Assembly: GCF_000239855.1 (NCBI RefSeq)
Contig: NZ_BADT01000104.1
Coordinates: 22,412 to 86,411 of the forward strand
Source of the DNA: Pseudoalteromonas sp. BSi20652
GTDB taxonomy: Bacteria; Pseudomonadota; Gammaproteobacteria; Enterobacterales; Alteromonadaceae
Reading direction: 5' to 3'
Length of the DNA stretch: 64,000 nucleotides
This document shows positions 54,273-62,441 of the stretch, piece after piece (position 1 is the first letter of the stretch; every line of letters begins with the position of its first letter). The position numbers and the translations under genes were made by a program. A model generated the notes under the pieces. That model saw nothing but the letters and a program-made list of their open reading frames with translations. It had not been told where the DNA came from and made no database searches.

Positions 54273-55466
54273 ATGAAGTCGTTTTTATCATTGGCATTTG
54301 CAGGGTTAAGTGCAACGGCATTATTAACCTTCTCCTCTTTTACTAAAGCACAGTGGTATGAATCAACGGGCCATGCGAACGTTCAAAATGGTGATACGAG
54401 CGCTGCCAAATCTGCCGCTATAAAAGATGCGATTACACAAGCGTTAGTGTTCTCTGGCGCACGGGTTAGCTCTGTACAAACCCTGGTAGATGGCGTGTTA
54501 ATGCAAGATCAGCTGAAAATTAGCAGCCACGGCGAAATTCAAAAAATTGAACTGGTCAGCGAAAATAAATACGACAATAAATTTGCCGTCACATTACGAC
54601 TCGATATTTTTTCTCAAACAGAGCAATGCCCACAAAATAGCTTTAATAAGTTTGTGGCCGTTACACAAAGCCAACTTGTTCATCGTGAACACGCTAAAAT
54701 GGGTCAAATATTTGACGTAAGCAAAGCCATTAGCAAAAATATTTTTACCTCACTGCAAAAATCAAAAATGAGCGCAGTGCCTATTGCTTACTATAATAAT
54801 GCGATAAGCGTTGATAAGTACTTTTCGCAGCAGCACGACTATTCAAATGCCCAATTAGAAGAAATATCTTCGCGCAGTAACGCTCAATATGTATTGCTTA
54901 GCCAGATAACCAGCCTTTCGACTAGCGACAAACTCAATAACGATTATGCATTTTGGCAAGACGAGGCGTACCAGCGCAGTTATAACATTGAGTTTGTACT
55001 ATTTGATGGCACTACCTATGAGCAACTTTGGCAAAATAGTTACCATACCCAAGCAATTTGGCCGTTTGAAAAAACAACCATAGTTGATGTTAATAGTGAT
55101 AGGTTTTGGCAATCACCTTATGGGCAAAGCATAACCGATATCAACCAATCAGTAAGTTATGACATTCAAGCAGCCATGGCGTGTTTACCTACTCAAGGTA
55201 AAATAATGCATATGGAAAATAGTAAAATCGTTATTAACCTAGGTAAAGCTCATGGGTTAAAAAAAGGCCAAATGCTAAGCATTGCGCACCATAACTATTT
55301 AACCGACGCGGCAGGTAATGTTATGCCGCACACTATCACCACGCTTAATAAAATTCGCGTTGAGCAGCTTTATCAGCAAACCGCAGTAGCAGTCAGTATT
55401 GATGACAAACCACTACCTGGCGTGCAAATTAACGATGTAGTAGAAATAATCAGCCAAGATCTTTAA
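54273..55466 (+). CDS. flgT: FlgT, H/T-ring protein
   Basis: 397-aa periplasmic protein. Signal peptide (about 1-26, ending SFTKA) then a FlgT_N-like domain (WYESTGHANVQNGDTSAAKS, AAIKDAITQALVFSGARVSS), a middle domain (NAQYVLLSQITSLSTSDKLN) and a C-terminal SH3-like domain (KIVINLGKAHGLKKGQMLSI). FlgT is needed for H- and T-ring assembly that anchors the stator in polar sheathed-type motors. Divergent from flgP with paired sigma-54 promoters. Confidence 0.9.
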   Translation: MKSFLSLAFAGLSATALLTFSSFTKAQWYESTGHANVQNGDTSAAKSAAIKDAITQALVFSGARVSSVQTLVDGVLMQDQLKISSHGEIQKIELVSENKYDNKFAVTLRLDIFSQTEQCPQNSFNKFVAVTQSQLVHREHAKMGQIFDVSKAISKNIFTSLQKSKMSAVPIAYYNNAISVDKYFSQQHDYSNAQLEEISSRSNAQYVLLSQITSLSTSDKLNNDYAFWQDEAYQRSYNIEFVLFDGTTYEQLWQNSYHTQAIWPFEKTTIVDVNSDRFWQSPYGQSITDINQSVSYDIQAAMACLPTQGKIMHMENSKIVINLGKAHGLKKGQMLSIAHHNYLTDAAGNVMPHTITTLNKIRVEQLYQQTAVAVSIDDKPLPGVQINDVVEIISQDL

Positions 55467-56365
55467 TTAACCTTTTTAGTTAATTTAGCTTTTAAATTAG
55501 GGTGAGTCGATAACCACTCGCCCAATTGTTCTACACCAGATAAATGCGGATAATGCTTTCTGCATGCAAACACCACATTACGCTGCTGATTAGGGAATAT
55601 AGGCAAGTAATCAATCCCTACACGGTCGGTACATGCCAGTTTTGGTACAAATGTAATACCGTCATCCATAGCCACTAACGCTAATAATGTTTCTAAACTA
55701 TTACCTTTATACTGGTTAGATACATCGACTCCTGCAGAAAAACAAAACTTTTGGGCTTGATCTTTAAAGCAATGACCATCACTTAACATTAATAGGCTGC
55801 ATCCCTGAAGATCACTCAGCGCTACTTTTTTATGCTTAGACAGCGCGTTATCGTGTGATACCGCCACTAAAAAATCTTCTTTGTATAAAGCAACCGTATG
55901 GTAATTAATAAGCTCTGGCACATCGGCTAAAATAGCAAAGTCGAGTTCACCCTTGTTTAAAGCTTCTAAAATTGTTGCTGTTTGCATCTCAATAAACGAG
56001 AACTGGCTATCAATAAATGCCGCTTTCATCGATGTTAATAATGCAGGCAACAAGTAAGGCGCAATGGTAGGAATAATACCAATAGTTAATTTACCTTGTA
56101 GAGGCTCGTTAGAAGTGGCAGCAAGTTCTTTGAGTATTTGCGTTTGTTCTAAAATAATCTCTATTTGCGTCAACAAACGTTCACCTTTTGCTGTTAAGGT
56201 AACTTGCTTGGTTGAACGATCAAATAAAGTAACGCCAAGCTCATGTTCGAGTTTTTTTACTTGACCACTTAATGTAGGCTGACTTACAAAACAGGCATCG
56301 GCAGCTTTGCGAAAATGCTTATGTTGCGCTATTGCTTTAACGTATTCAAAATCTTTTAAGTTCAT
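55463..56365 (-). CDS. oxyR: OxyR, peroxide-sensing LysR-type regulator
   Basis: 300-aa LysR-type activator. HTH at about 18-38 (FRKAADACFVSQPTLSGQVK). The sensor region has the two redox cysteines in LSDGHCFKDQAQKFC, nine residues apart as Cys199/Cys208 of E. coli OxyR, supporting disulfide-based H2O2 sensing. Divergent from the peroxiredoxin gene with an OxyR-type operator between. It overlaps the flgT stop by 4 bases on the opposite strand. Confidence 0.94.
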   Translation of the reverse strand: MNLKDFEYVKAIAQHKHFRKAADACFVSQPTLSGQVKKLEHELGVTLFDRSTKQVTLTAKGERLLTQIEIILEQTQILKELAATSNEPLQGKLTIGIIPTIAPYLLPALLTSMKAAFIDSQFSFIEMQTATILEALNKGELDFAILADVPELINYHTVALYKEDFLVAVSHDNALSKHKKVALSDLQGCSLLMLSDGHCFKDQAQKFCFSAGVDVSNQYKGNSLETLLALVAMDDGITFVPKLACTDRVGIDYLPIFPNQQRNVVFACRKHYPHLSGVEQLGEWLSTHPNLKAKLTKKVN

Positions 56366-56380
56366 ATTCAGCTCTACGTG

Positions 56381-56417
56381 ATAGTTTATATCTATCAGTT
56401 TAATACAAACAAACGAT
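56381..56417. promoter_or_regulatory. OxyR operator
   Basis: ATAG-N7-CTAT-N7-ATAC-N7-CGAT: four tetranucleotides at exact 7-base spacing, matching the tetrameric OxyR motif (ATAG-N7-CTAT-N7-ATAG-N7-CTAT) at 14 of 16 key bases. Lies 15 bases from the oxyR start and about 60 from the peroxiredoxin start, so it can serve autoregulation and activation. Confidence 0.85.
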
Positions 56418-56477
56418 TGGAACTATATTTAATTATTCACCATAATGGCTATCAACAAATCAAGAGGAACAAAAATT

Positions 56478-57206
56478 ATGTTAAACAATATCGAAGGTCA
56501 AACAATCCCAAGTGTTACATTTGCAACTCGTCAAAATAACGATTGGAAATCAGTAACAACAGATGACATTTTTAAAGGTAAAACTGTTGTAGTGTTTTCA
56601 CTACCAGGTGCATTCACACCAACATGTTCATCAACTCACTTACCACGTTACAACGAATTAGCAGGCGTACTTAAGCAAAACGGCGTTGACGAAATTGTAT
56701 GTTTATCAGTAAACGATACCTTTGTAATGAACGCATGGGCTGAGCATCAAGAAGCGCAAAACATTACTTTATTACCAGACGGCAACGGCGAATTTACTGA
56801 CGGCATGGGCATGTTAGTAGACAAGAACGACCTAGGCTTTGGTAAGCGCAGCTGGAGATACTCTATGTTGGTTAAAGATGGCGTGATTGACAAAATGTTC
56901 ATCGAACCAGATTTACCAGGTGACCCGTTTGAAGTATCTGACGCAGACACAATGCTTGATTACATCAACCCTAAGCAAGCTAAACCAGAACCAGTAAGCA
57001 TCTTTACTAAGCCTGGCTGTCCTTTCTGTAAAAAAGCAAAAGAGCTTCTTACAGAAAAAGGCTTCGCATATGAAGAAATTGTTATGGGTGCAGGCGCATC
57101 ACTAACAAGTCTAAAAGCTGTATCTGGTCGTGACACTGTTCCACAAATATTCATTGGTGGTAAACACATCGGTGGTTCAGACGACTTAGAAAAATACTTT
57201 GCTTAA
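56478..57206 (+). CDS. peroxiredoxin-glutaredoxin fusion (hybrid Prx5)
   Basis: About 242-aa fusion. The N-terminal peroxiredoxin-5 domain (about 1-160) has the peroxidatic Cys in PGAFTPTCSSTHLPRY. The C-terminal glutaredoxin domain (about 168-242) has the active site CPFC in FTKPGCPFCKKAKELL and TVPQIFIGGKHIGGSDDL. It reduces H2O2 and organic peroxides with glutathione electrons. ATG at 56478 with AAGAGGAA upstream is chosen over the in-frame ATG at 56445. Control by OxyR is supported by the operator at 56381-56417. Confidence 0.95.
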   Translation: MLNNIEGQTIPSVTFATRQNNDWKSVTTDDIFKGKTVVVFSLPGAFTPTCSSTHLPRYNELAGVLKQNGVDEIVCLSVNDTFVMNAWAEHQEAQNITLLPDGNGEFTDGMGMLVDKNDLGFGKRSWRYSMLVKDGVIDKMFIEPDLPGDPFEVSDADTMLDYINPKQAKPEPVSIFTKPGCPFCKKAKELLTEKGFAYEEIVMGAGASLTSLKAVSGRDTVPQIFIGGKHIGGSDDLEKYFA

Positions 57207-57244
57207 TTAATAAGTAAATTAAATACCTAACGTTAGTAGGTAAA

Positions 57245-57270
57245 AAATAGGGGCTTTTATGCCCCTATTT
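57245..57270 (+). terminator. perfect hairpin between peroxiredoxin and flavin reductase genes
   Basis: AAATAGGGGC / GCCCCTATTT, a 10-bp perfect stem with a TTTTAT loop, 39 bases after the first stop and 18 before the second ATG. May attenuate read-through so that the two genes share a promoter at unequal levels. Confidence 0.7.
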
Positions 57271-57288
57271 ATTAGAGGAAAAAATACT

Positions 57289-58737
57289 ATGAAAGAATTG
57301 CAAACCGATGTTGTTGTTATAGGCGCAGGCACTGCAGGTTTAAGTGCTTATCGTAATGCTAAACAGTTCACACAAAATGTATTAATGATCGAATCAGGCC
57401 CATACGGCACCACATGTGCACGTGTTGGTTGTATGCCAAGTAAGTTATTGATTGCAGCCGCCGAAGCCGCACACGCAATTGAAATGGCACCTGCATTTGG
57501 TGTTCATAGCTCAAAGCCTGTCATTGATGGCAAAGCAGTTATGGCACGCGTTAAAAGTGAACGAGATCGTTTTGTAGGATTCGTAGTAGAAGCCGTAGAT
57601 GAATTACCAGAAGGTGATAAAATCCGTGGTTACGCTAAATTTTTAGACACAAACCGCATACAAATAGACGACCACACAATTATTACAGCAAAACGCTTTG
57701 TAATTGCCACCGGTTCACGCCCTTCATACCCTGGCGTATTTAATAACTTTGGCGACAAACTTATTATAAACGACGACGTATTTGATTGGGATGACCTACC
57801 AGAATCAGTCGCTGTATTTGGCCCAGGTGTAATAGGTCTTGAAATTGGCCAAGCACTTAGCCGACTAGGCGTAAATGTAAAACTATTTGGTGTAGGCGGC
57901 GCAATTGGCCCACTTACAGACCCAGTAGTAAAAGACTACGCAAATACTGTTTTTGCTGAAGAATTTTTTGTAGATACCGACTCAAACGTATCTGACATGA
58001 TGCAAGTTGGCGACAAAGCACAGCTAACTTACACCGACAAACAAGGTGAAAAACACACCGAACAGTTTGACTACGTACTTGCAGCCACAGGCCGAGTACC
58101 TAACGTAGATAAACTAGGCCTTGAAAACACCGGCATTGAACTTGATGAACGCGGCGTACCGCACGCAGACACACATACAATGCAATGTGGTGAATCAAAC
58201 ATATTTATAGCAGGCGATGCAAGTAACATGCTACCACTGCTACACGAAGCCTCTGACCAAGGTGCTATTGCAGGTCAAAATGCAGGGCGCTTCCCAGATG
58301 TACGTATAGGTCTGCGCAGAGCTAAAATTGCAGCTGTATTTAGCGACCCACAAATAGCCATGGTAGGCGAAAGCTTTAAGCAAATTACTGACCGATTAGG
58401 CCCATGCGGTTGTTTTGAAGTAGGCGAAGTCAGCTTTGAAAACCAAGGCCGCAGCCGCGTAATGCTCAAAAATAAAGGTCACATGCGTGTATATGCAGAG
58501 CAAGGTACAGGCTTATTTTTAGGTGCTGAGTTTATTGGCCCACAAGCCGAACACATTGCTCACTTACTTGCATGGGCTGTACAAAACAAAATGACCGTAC
58601 CAGAAATGCTTGATATGCCATTTTACCACCCAGTAATTGAAGAAGGGTTACGTACCGCCCTTCGCGATTTAAACGCCAAACTTAAATTTGGCCCAGACAT
58701 TGTAAATTCATGTATGGAATGTGGCCCAGGCGCATAA
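57289..58737 (+). CDS. dihydrolipoyl dehydrogenase-like flavin disulfide reductase
   Basis: About 482-aa class I pyridine nucleotide-disulfide oxidoreductase. FAD fold VVVIGAGTAGLSAYRNAKQF, redox disulfide in TTCARVGCMPSKLL, NAD(P) fold VFGPGVIGLEIGQAL, FAD ligand NIFIAGDASN and C-terminal dimer His in FYHPVIEEGLRTAL. The CARVGC spacing is that of lipoamide dehydrogenase/mercuric reductase types. It is free-standing, not with a 2-oxoacid dehydrogenase, and follows the OxyR-linked peroxiredoxin, so an antioxidant role is likely. ATG 57289 with AGAGG is chosen. Confidence 0.9.
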   Translation: MKELQTDVVVIGAGTAGLSAYRNAKQFTQNVLMIESGPYGTTCARVGCMPSKLLIAAAEAAHAIEMAPAFGVHSSKPVIDGKAVMARVKSERDRFVGFVVEAVDELPEGDKIRGYAKFLDTNRIQIDDHTIITAKRFVIATGSRPSYPGVFNNFGDKLIINDDVFDWDDLPESVAVFGPGVIGLEIGQALSRLGVNVKLFGVGGAIGPLTDPVVKDYANTVFAEEFFVDTDSNVSDMMQVGDKAQLTYTDKQGEKHTEQFDYVLAATGRVPNVDKLGLENTGIELDERGVPHADTHTMQCGESNIFIAGDASNMLPLLHEASDQGAIAGQNAGRFPDVRIGLRRAKIAAVFSDPQIAMVGESFKQITDRLGPCGCFEVGEVSFENQGRSRVMLKNKGHMRVYAEQGTGLFLGAEFIGPQAEHIAHLLAWAVQNKMTVPEMLDMPFYHPVIEEGLRTALRDLNAKLKFGPDIVNSCMECGPGA

Positions 58738-58764
58738 CTATTCACAACATATACACTTGCTAAC

Positions 58765-58798
58765 AAAGGCCAAAGTATTTACTTTGGCCTTTTATTTT
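58765..58798 (+). terminator. intrinsic terminator
   Basis: Perfect 12-bp stem AAAGGCCAAAGT / ACTTTGGCCTTT, 4-base loop, followed by TATTTTTA. Ends the flavin reductase transcript. Confidence 0.85.
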
Positions 58799-58884
58799 TA
58801 TGATTATTTTTTAAAACTGACCTCTCAAAAAAAAATTTAGCTGTTACACTTAATTGATAATTCAATTTAATAAATGGAATAGCT

Positions 58885-59817
58885 ATGCCCAATAATAAAT
58901 TTAGACTAGTCACCCGCAGCGATTTTGATGGCTTAGTTTGTGCTGTATTGCTTAAAGACTTGGACCTAATTGACGATATTTTGTTTGTTCACCCAAAAGA
59001 CATGCAAGATGGCAAAATAGACATTACCGAAAACGACATTACCACTAACCTCCCCTACGTTGCTGGCTGCCATATAGCATTCGATCATCACCTTAGCGAA
59101 ACAGTTCGTAACGCAAGCGATATTAAAAACCATATTATTGACCCTAAAGCACCATCAGCAGCACGTGTAGTTTACGACTATTATGGCGGCGCTGAAAAAC
59201 TCCCTAACATTTCAGTAGAAATGATGGATGCGGTAGACAAAGGCGATGCTGCTCAGTTTTCAAAAGACGAAATATTAAACCCAACCGATTGGGTATTAAT
59301 GAACTTTATTATGGATGCGCGAACTGGCCTTGGCCGTTTTCGCGAGTTTAAAATTTCAAACTACCAATTAATGATGAAACTGATTGACGCGTGTAAAGAT
59401 CAAAACATCGAAGAAATTTTAAAAATGGAAGACGTAGCCGAACGTGTTGCTTTATATAACGAGCATAACGAAAAAGCCAAAGAGCAAATTGCTCAATGCG
59501 CTACTATTCATAAAAATTTAGTCGTACTTGATTTAACCCAAGAAGAAACGATTTACGCCACAAACCGATTTGTTATTTATGCAATGTACCCCGACTGCAA
59601 CATCTCAATTCATAAAATGTGGGGCCTTAAAAAGCAAAACGTAGTGTATGCCGTAGGTAAATCAATTACTAACCGTAGCTCAAACACCAACGTCGGTGAG
59701 CTGTGTCTTAAATACGGTGGTGGTGGCCACTTAAATGCTGGCACATGCCAAGTAGAAACCAGTAAAGCCGAAACCGTACTGAGTGAATTAATTAATACAA
59801 TTACTAGTGATGGTTAA
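58885..59817 (+). CDS. DHH-family phosphoesterase
   Basis: 310-aa DHH/DHHA1 protein. N-terminal SDFDGLVCAVLL, then AFDHHLSE with the name-giving metal motif. C-terminal DHHA1-type glycine motif GELCLKYGGGGHLNAGTCQV. Related proteins hydrolyse c-di-AMP, nanoRNA, pAp or polyphosphate; the substrate here is unknown. Its annotation elsewhere as exopolyphosphatase-related would be a guess. Single-gene unit flanked by terminators. Confidence 0.88.
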   Translation: MPNNKFRLVTRSDFDGLVCAVLLKDLDLIDDILFVHPKDMQDGKIDITENDITTNLPYVAGCHIAFDHHLSETVRNASDIKNHIIDPKAPSAARVVYDYYGGAEKLPNISVEMMDAVDKGDAAQFSKDEILNPTDWVLMNFIMDARTGLGRFREFKISNYQLMMKLIDACKDQNIEEILKMEDVAERVALYNEHNEKAKEQIAQCATIHKNLVVLDLTQEETIYATNRFVIYAMYPDCNISIHKMWGLKKQNVVYAVGKSITNRSSNTNVGELCLKYGGGGHLNAGTCQVETSKAETVLSELINTITSDG

Positions 59818-59833
59818 TATAAAATAGCTAACG

Positions 59834-59862
59834 ATAACCAGAGTAATAGCTCTGGTTATTAC
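59834..59862 (+). terminator. terminator after DHH gene
   Basis: ATAACCAGAG / CTCTGGTTAT perfect 10-bp stem with a 6-base loop, 17 bases after the stop. Confidence 0.7.
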
Positions 59863-59947
59863 AATCTTATTTTATGGCGGCAAATTGAAAAAGCTTACTC
59901 CCCCCTTTTTAAATAAATTAAATAACCATAAAAGGAATTACCACTTT

Positions 59948-60541
59948 ATGTTAGATACTAATAACTTCGAACAAGTACTTTATCAAAATACTAAAAACGC
60001 ATTTAAAAAAGTCATACAAAAATACGGTAACGATCTTTATGTAATAGGGTTTTACCACACAGGCAACTATTCATTGCTCCCAATGTTTAACACCTTATCA
60101 AATTTAAAAAAAGTATTTGAAAAAGAATACAACAACGATGTAAGCAGTTTTTACATGGCAAAATGGAACCCTGAAAACTACCCCACGCTTGAGGATTATT
60201 CAGAGTACTTTGATGAAACAACTGCGGAATGCCAAAAATTAGAAAATAACCTTGATTCTTTACAATCAGATATAGAAGCGATGGATAATTGGTACCAATG
60301 GCTTGCAACAATGGAAAAAGTGCTCAAACAATTAGATAGTAAAGGGCTATTTTCAAACGGTCTTGAACGTGAAAAAATCACTTTAGCAATACTTGCCTAT
60401 GATGAAGAAGAAAGCATTCAATTTAAAAGAATAAAACTACTTAATCCACCAGCCGTTTTAACACAAATTCAAGCCGACTTTGAAGCCATGATTGCAGAGC
60501 GTGAAAATTGCGAGCAAGAAGCCTTAAGCGCCTTTAGTTAA
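59948..60541 (+). CDS. DUF4303-like hypothetical protein
   Basis: 197-aa soluble acidic protein (FEQVLYQNTKNAFKKVIQKY, DLYVIGFYHTGNYSLLPMFN, LAILAYDEEESIQFKRIKLL). Pattern of an early LYVIGFY strand and later helices resembles DUF4303, a SMI1/KNR4-associated family seen among polymorphic toxin immunity proteins. I am not sure of the family. ATG at 59948 with AAAGGA upstream is preferred over TTG at 59885. Lies just outside the island border. Confidence 0.6.
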   Translation: MLDTNNFEQVLYQNTKNAFKKVIQKYGNDLYVIGFYHTGNYSLLPMFNTLSNLKKVFEKEYNNDVSSFYMAKWNPENYPTLEDYSEYFDETTAECQKLENNLDSLQSDIEAMDNWYQWLATMEKVLKQLDSKGLFSNGLEREKITLAILAYDEEESIQFKRIKLLNPPAVLTQIQADFEAMIAERENCEQEALSAFS

Positions 60542-60559
60542 AAAGCGCACCACTACTTA

Positions 60560-60612
<53 letters not shown>

Positions 60613-60667
60613 AACTATCCATAAAGTATAAGGGAAGGGGAGAAAAAACATAGCTTATTGATTTAAT

Positions 60668-60711
60668 TGGTAGCCCCTGCAAGAATCGAACTTGCAACTG
60701 CCCCTTAGGAG
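60668..60711 (-). other. attachment site: 3' fragment of tRNA-Arg(CCU)
   Basis: Minus strand reads CTCCTAAGGGGCAG then the T-arm GCAAG-TTCGATT-CTTGC, AGGGGCTA and CCA. This is the anticodon loop (CCT) to the CCA end of a tRNA-Arg like argW. The 5' half is absent: the anticodon stem partner and acceptor AGCCCCT are not found beyond 60711. Together with the adjacent integrase it marks the left boundary of an integrated element; the intact tRNA should lie at the right boundary outside the window. Confidence 0.8.
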
Positions 60712-60884
60712 TGCATTTTATTAATGTATTCCTATAAACCCCAATGAACAACCAGAAACAAATAAACAACATAAACCACTGTTTTAAATAAACTAAAATT
60801 CAATTTAAAAATACATTATTGTTCTCCTCTGTTCTTTGCGGCACAATGCACTTGCTACATATGTGCTACACAGGAAGAAACAGC

Positions 60885-62030
60885 ATGCCAGTCAAAGCCA
60901 AAATAACATTATCTAGTATTAAAGCTTTAAAACCTGCCCATAAACGATTAAATGATACTGAAATAGCAGGCTTTCATGCTCGCATATCTAGTGTAGGAGC
61001 AATCTCTTACTTCTTGTTTTATAGGCACAAAGGCAAACAAATAAATTATCACTTAGGTTATGATGGGAAAATTACTCCAGCACAAGCTAGAGACTTAGCT
61101 AAAAATAAAATCGCTGAAGTAACCCAAGGTATTAATGTTCACGAAGTAAAAAAGCAAGACCGCATTAAAACAAAGCAGTCTAAGCTATCCACCCTGCAAC
61201 ACTTTTTAGAAGAAAAATACTTCCCTTGGCTGTTATCTCGTAACCCCAAAACAGCAGAGAAAACAAAAAAAGCATTTCAATCAGCTTTTAGCAAATTTAT
61301 GGATTTTCAGCTATCAGCTATTACAGCATGGGAAGTGGAAAAATGGCGTAACAAGCGTTTGGCCGATGGAATAAAACCAGCAACTACAAACCGCCAACTA
61401 AATTTAATTAAAGGCTGCTTAAGTCGTGCGGTCGAATGGGAAGTTATTGATAGCCACGATTTACAAAAAGTGAAAGCGCAAACTGTAGATAACGCCAAGG
61501 TTCGCTATTTATCAAAAGATGAAGAATTCCGTTTACGTGAAAGTCTTGCTAAGTTCGATATTAAGCATCTAACAACTATCGTTATTCTTGCTATCAATAC
61601 AGGGATGCGTAAAGGCGAGATTTTATCGCTTAATTGGAATGACGTTAACCTAGAAAATAAAGTGCTGACTGTAGATTTTCAAAATGCTAAATCGGGTAAT
61701 ACTCGCCATATACCCTTAAATACACAGGCATTTAATGTTTTGAGGGATTGGCAAAAGCTATCGGGAAATATTGGCTATGTGTTTAAAGATAGTAACCAGC
61801 AACGAATAGTAGATTTTAGATACGATTGGGCTACTTTGTTGGAAGATGCAAATATTACCGATTTTAGATTTCATGACTTACGCCACCACTTTGCAAGTAA
61901 GTTAGTAATGGCAAGTGTAGACTTAAATACAGTACGTGAGCTTTTAGGTCATAGTGATTTAAAAATGACGCTGAGGTATGCGCACTTAGCGCCAGAACAT
62001 AAAGCAGCTGCGGTTAATTTGATTGGTTAG
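60885..62030 (+). CDS. tyrosine recombinase/integrase
   Basis: About 381-aa phage-type integrase. N-terminal arm-binding domain DUF4102-like (ITLSSIKALKPAHKRLNDTE), a SAM-like core-binding domain (about 95-180) and a catalytic domain with R (NTGMRKGEILSLNW), HxxR (FHDLRHHFASKLV) and the nucleophile Tyr in LLGHSDLKMTLRYAHL. ATG at 60885 with CAGGAAG upstream is preferred over the TTG/other start 66 bases before. It lies 170 bases from the tRNA-Arg fragment, its probable target. Confidence 0.96.
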   Translation: MPVKAKITLSSIKALKPAHKRLNDTEIAGFHARISSVGAISYFLFYRHKGKQINYHLGYDGKITPAQARDLAKNKIAEVTQGINVHEVKKQDRIKTKQSKLSTLQHFLEEKYFPWLLSRNPKTAEKTKKAFQSAFSKFMDFQLSAITAWEVEKWRNKRLADGIKPATTNRQLNLIKGCLSRAVEWEVIDSHDLQKVKAQTVDNAKVRYLSKDEEFRLRESLAKFDIKHLTTIVILAINTGMRKGEILSLNWNDVNLENKVLTVDFQNAKSGNTRHIPLNTQAFNVLRDWQKLSGNIGYVFKDSNQQRIVDFRYDWATLLEDANITDFRFHDLRHHFASKLVMASVDLNTVRELLGHSDLKMTLRYAHLAPEHKAAAVNLIG

Positions 62031-62036
62031 TAAATA

Positions 62037-62087
62037 TTTATATAAAATTTTATATAAACCTTGCTGATATATAAAATTTTATATATC
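62037..62087 (+). promoter_or_regulatory. two tandem 22-bp palindromes, probable operator
   Basis: Perfect palindromes at 62037-62058 (core TATATAAAATTTTATATA, arms TTTATATAAAA) and at 62066-62087 (same 18-base core, arms GATATATAAAA). Centres are 29 bases apart. They fill the 62030-62115 gap between the integrase stop and the XRE-like antitoxin, overlap AT-rich promoter-like sequence, and are a natural binding site for that dimeric regulator. Confidence 0.75.
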
Positions 62088-62115
62088 ATATATGTCAATC
62101 AATGGAGGTAACACA

Positions 62116-62412
62116 ATGACAAGCATTTCATTAGATACAATGCTCGCTGACAACTTTTCCCCTTTCGAGCTTGTTGAAATAACAGCGAAAGGTAAACTTT
62201 TTACTATAGTAAACGCCAAAATTGATCAAAAAGGTTGGAATCAAAAAGAGGCAGCTATAGAGCTTAATGTCACCCAACCAAGAATCAGCAACCTTAAAAA
62301 CTATCAACATGATAAGTTCTCAATCGAAGTACTAATGAAGATCGCTGACAGACTTGGCTGTAAAATCGAGGTTGGCACTGATAATGGTTTAAATATTTCA
62401 ATTTCTGAGTAA
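62116..62412 (+). CDS. XRE-family HTH protein, antitoxin-like
   Basis: About 98-aa regulator with a helix-turn-helix (WNQKEAAIELNVTQPRISNL, followed by KFSIEVLMKIADRLGCKIEV) typical of XRE antitoxins of HigA/COG5606 type. A strong GGAGG precedes ATG 62116. Downstream of the tandem palindromes it probably represses itself. The gene on the opposite strand (62442-62783) encodes a Gp49/HigB-like toxin, an unusual convergent layout. It may also be a free-standing island regulator. Confidence 0.8.
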   Translation: MTSISLDTMLADNFSPFELVEITAKGKLFTIVNAKIDQKGWNQKEAAIELNVTQPRISNLKNYQHDKFSIEVLMKIADRLGCKIEVGTDNGLNISISE

Positions 62413-62415
62413 TAA

Positions 62416-62439
62416 AATAAGGGAGCATGCTCCCTTATT
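62416..62439. terminator. 24-base perfect palindrome between convergent genes
   Basis: AATAAGGGAGCA / TGCTCCCTTATT, perfect over 12 bp per arm with no loop bases. A bidirectional intrinsic terminator between the antitoxin-like and toxin-like genes. Confidence 0.8.
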
Positions 62440-62441
62440 AA

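Noticed and set aside
60668-60745. Complete tRNA gene
   Set aside because: Only the 3' half from the anticodon loop is present; no matching 5' acceptor or D-arm sequence.
62030-62090. Origin of replication (AT-rich palindromes)
   Set aside because: Only two repeats, positioned exactly as an operator for the next gene; no initiator gene nearby.
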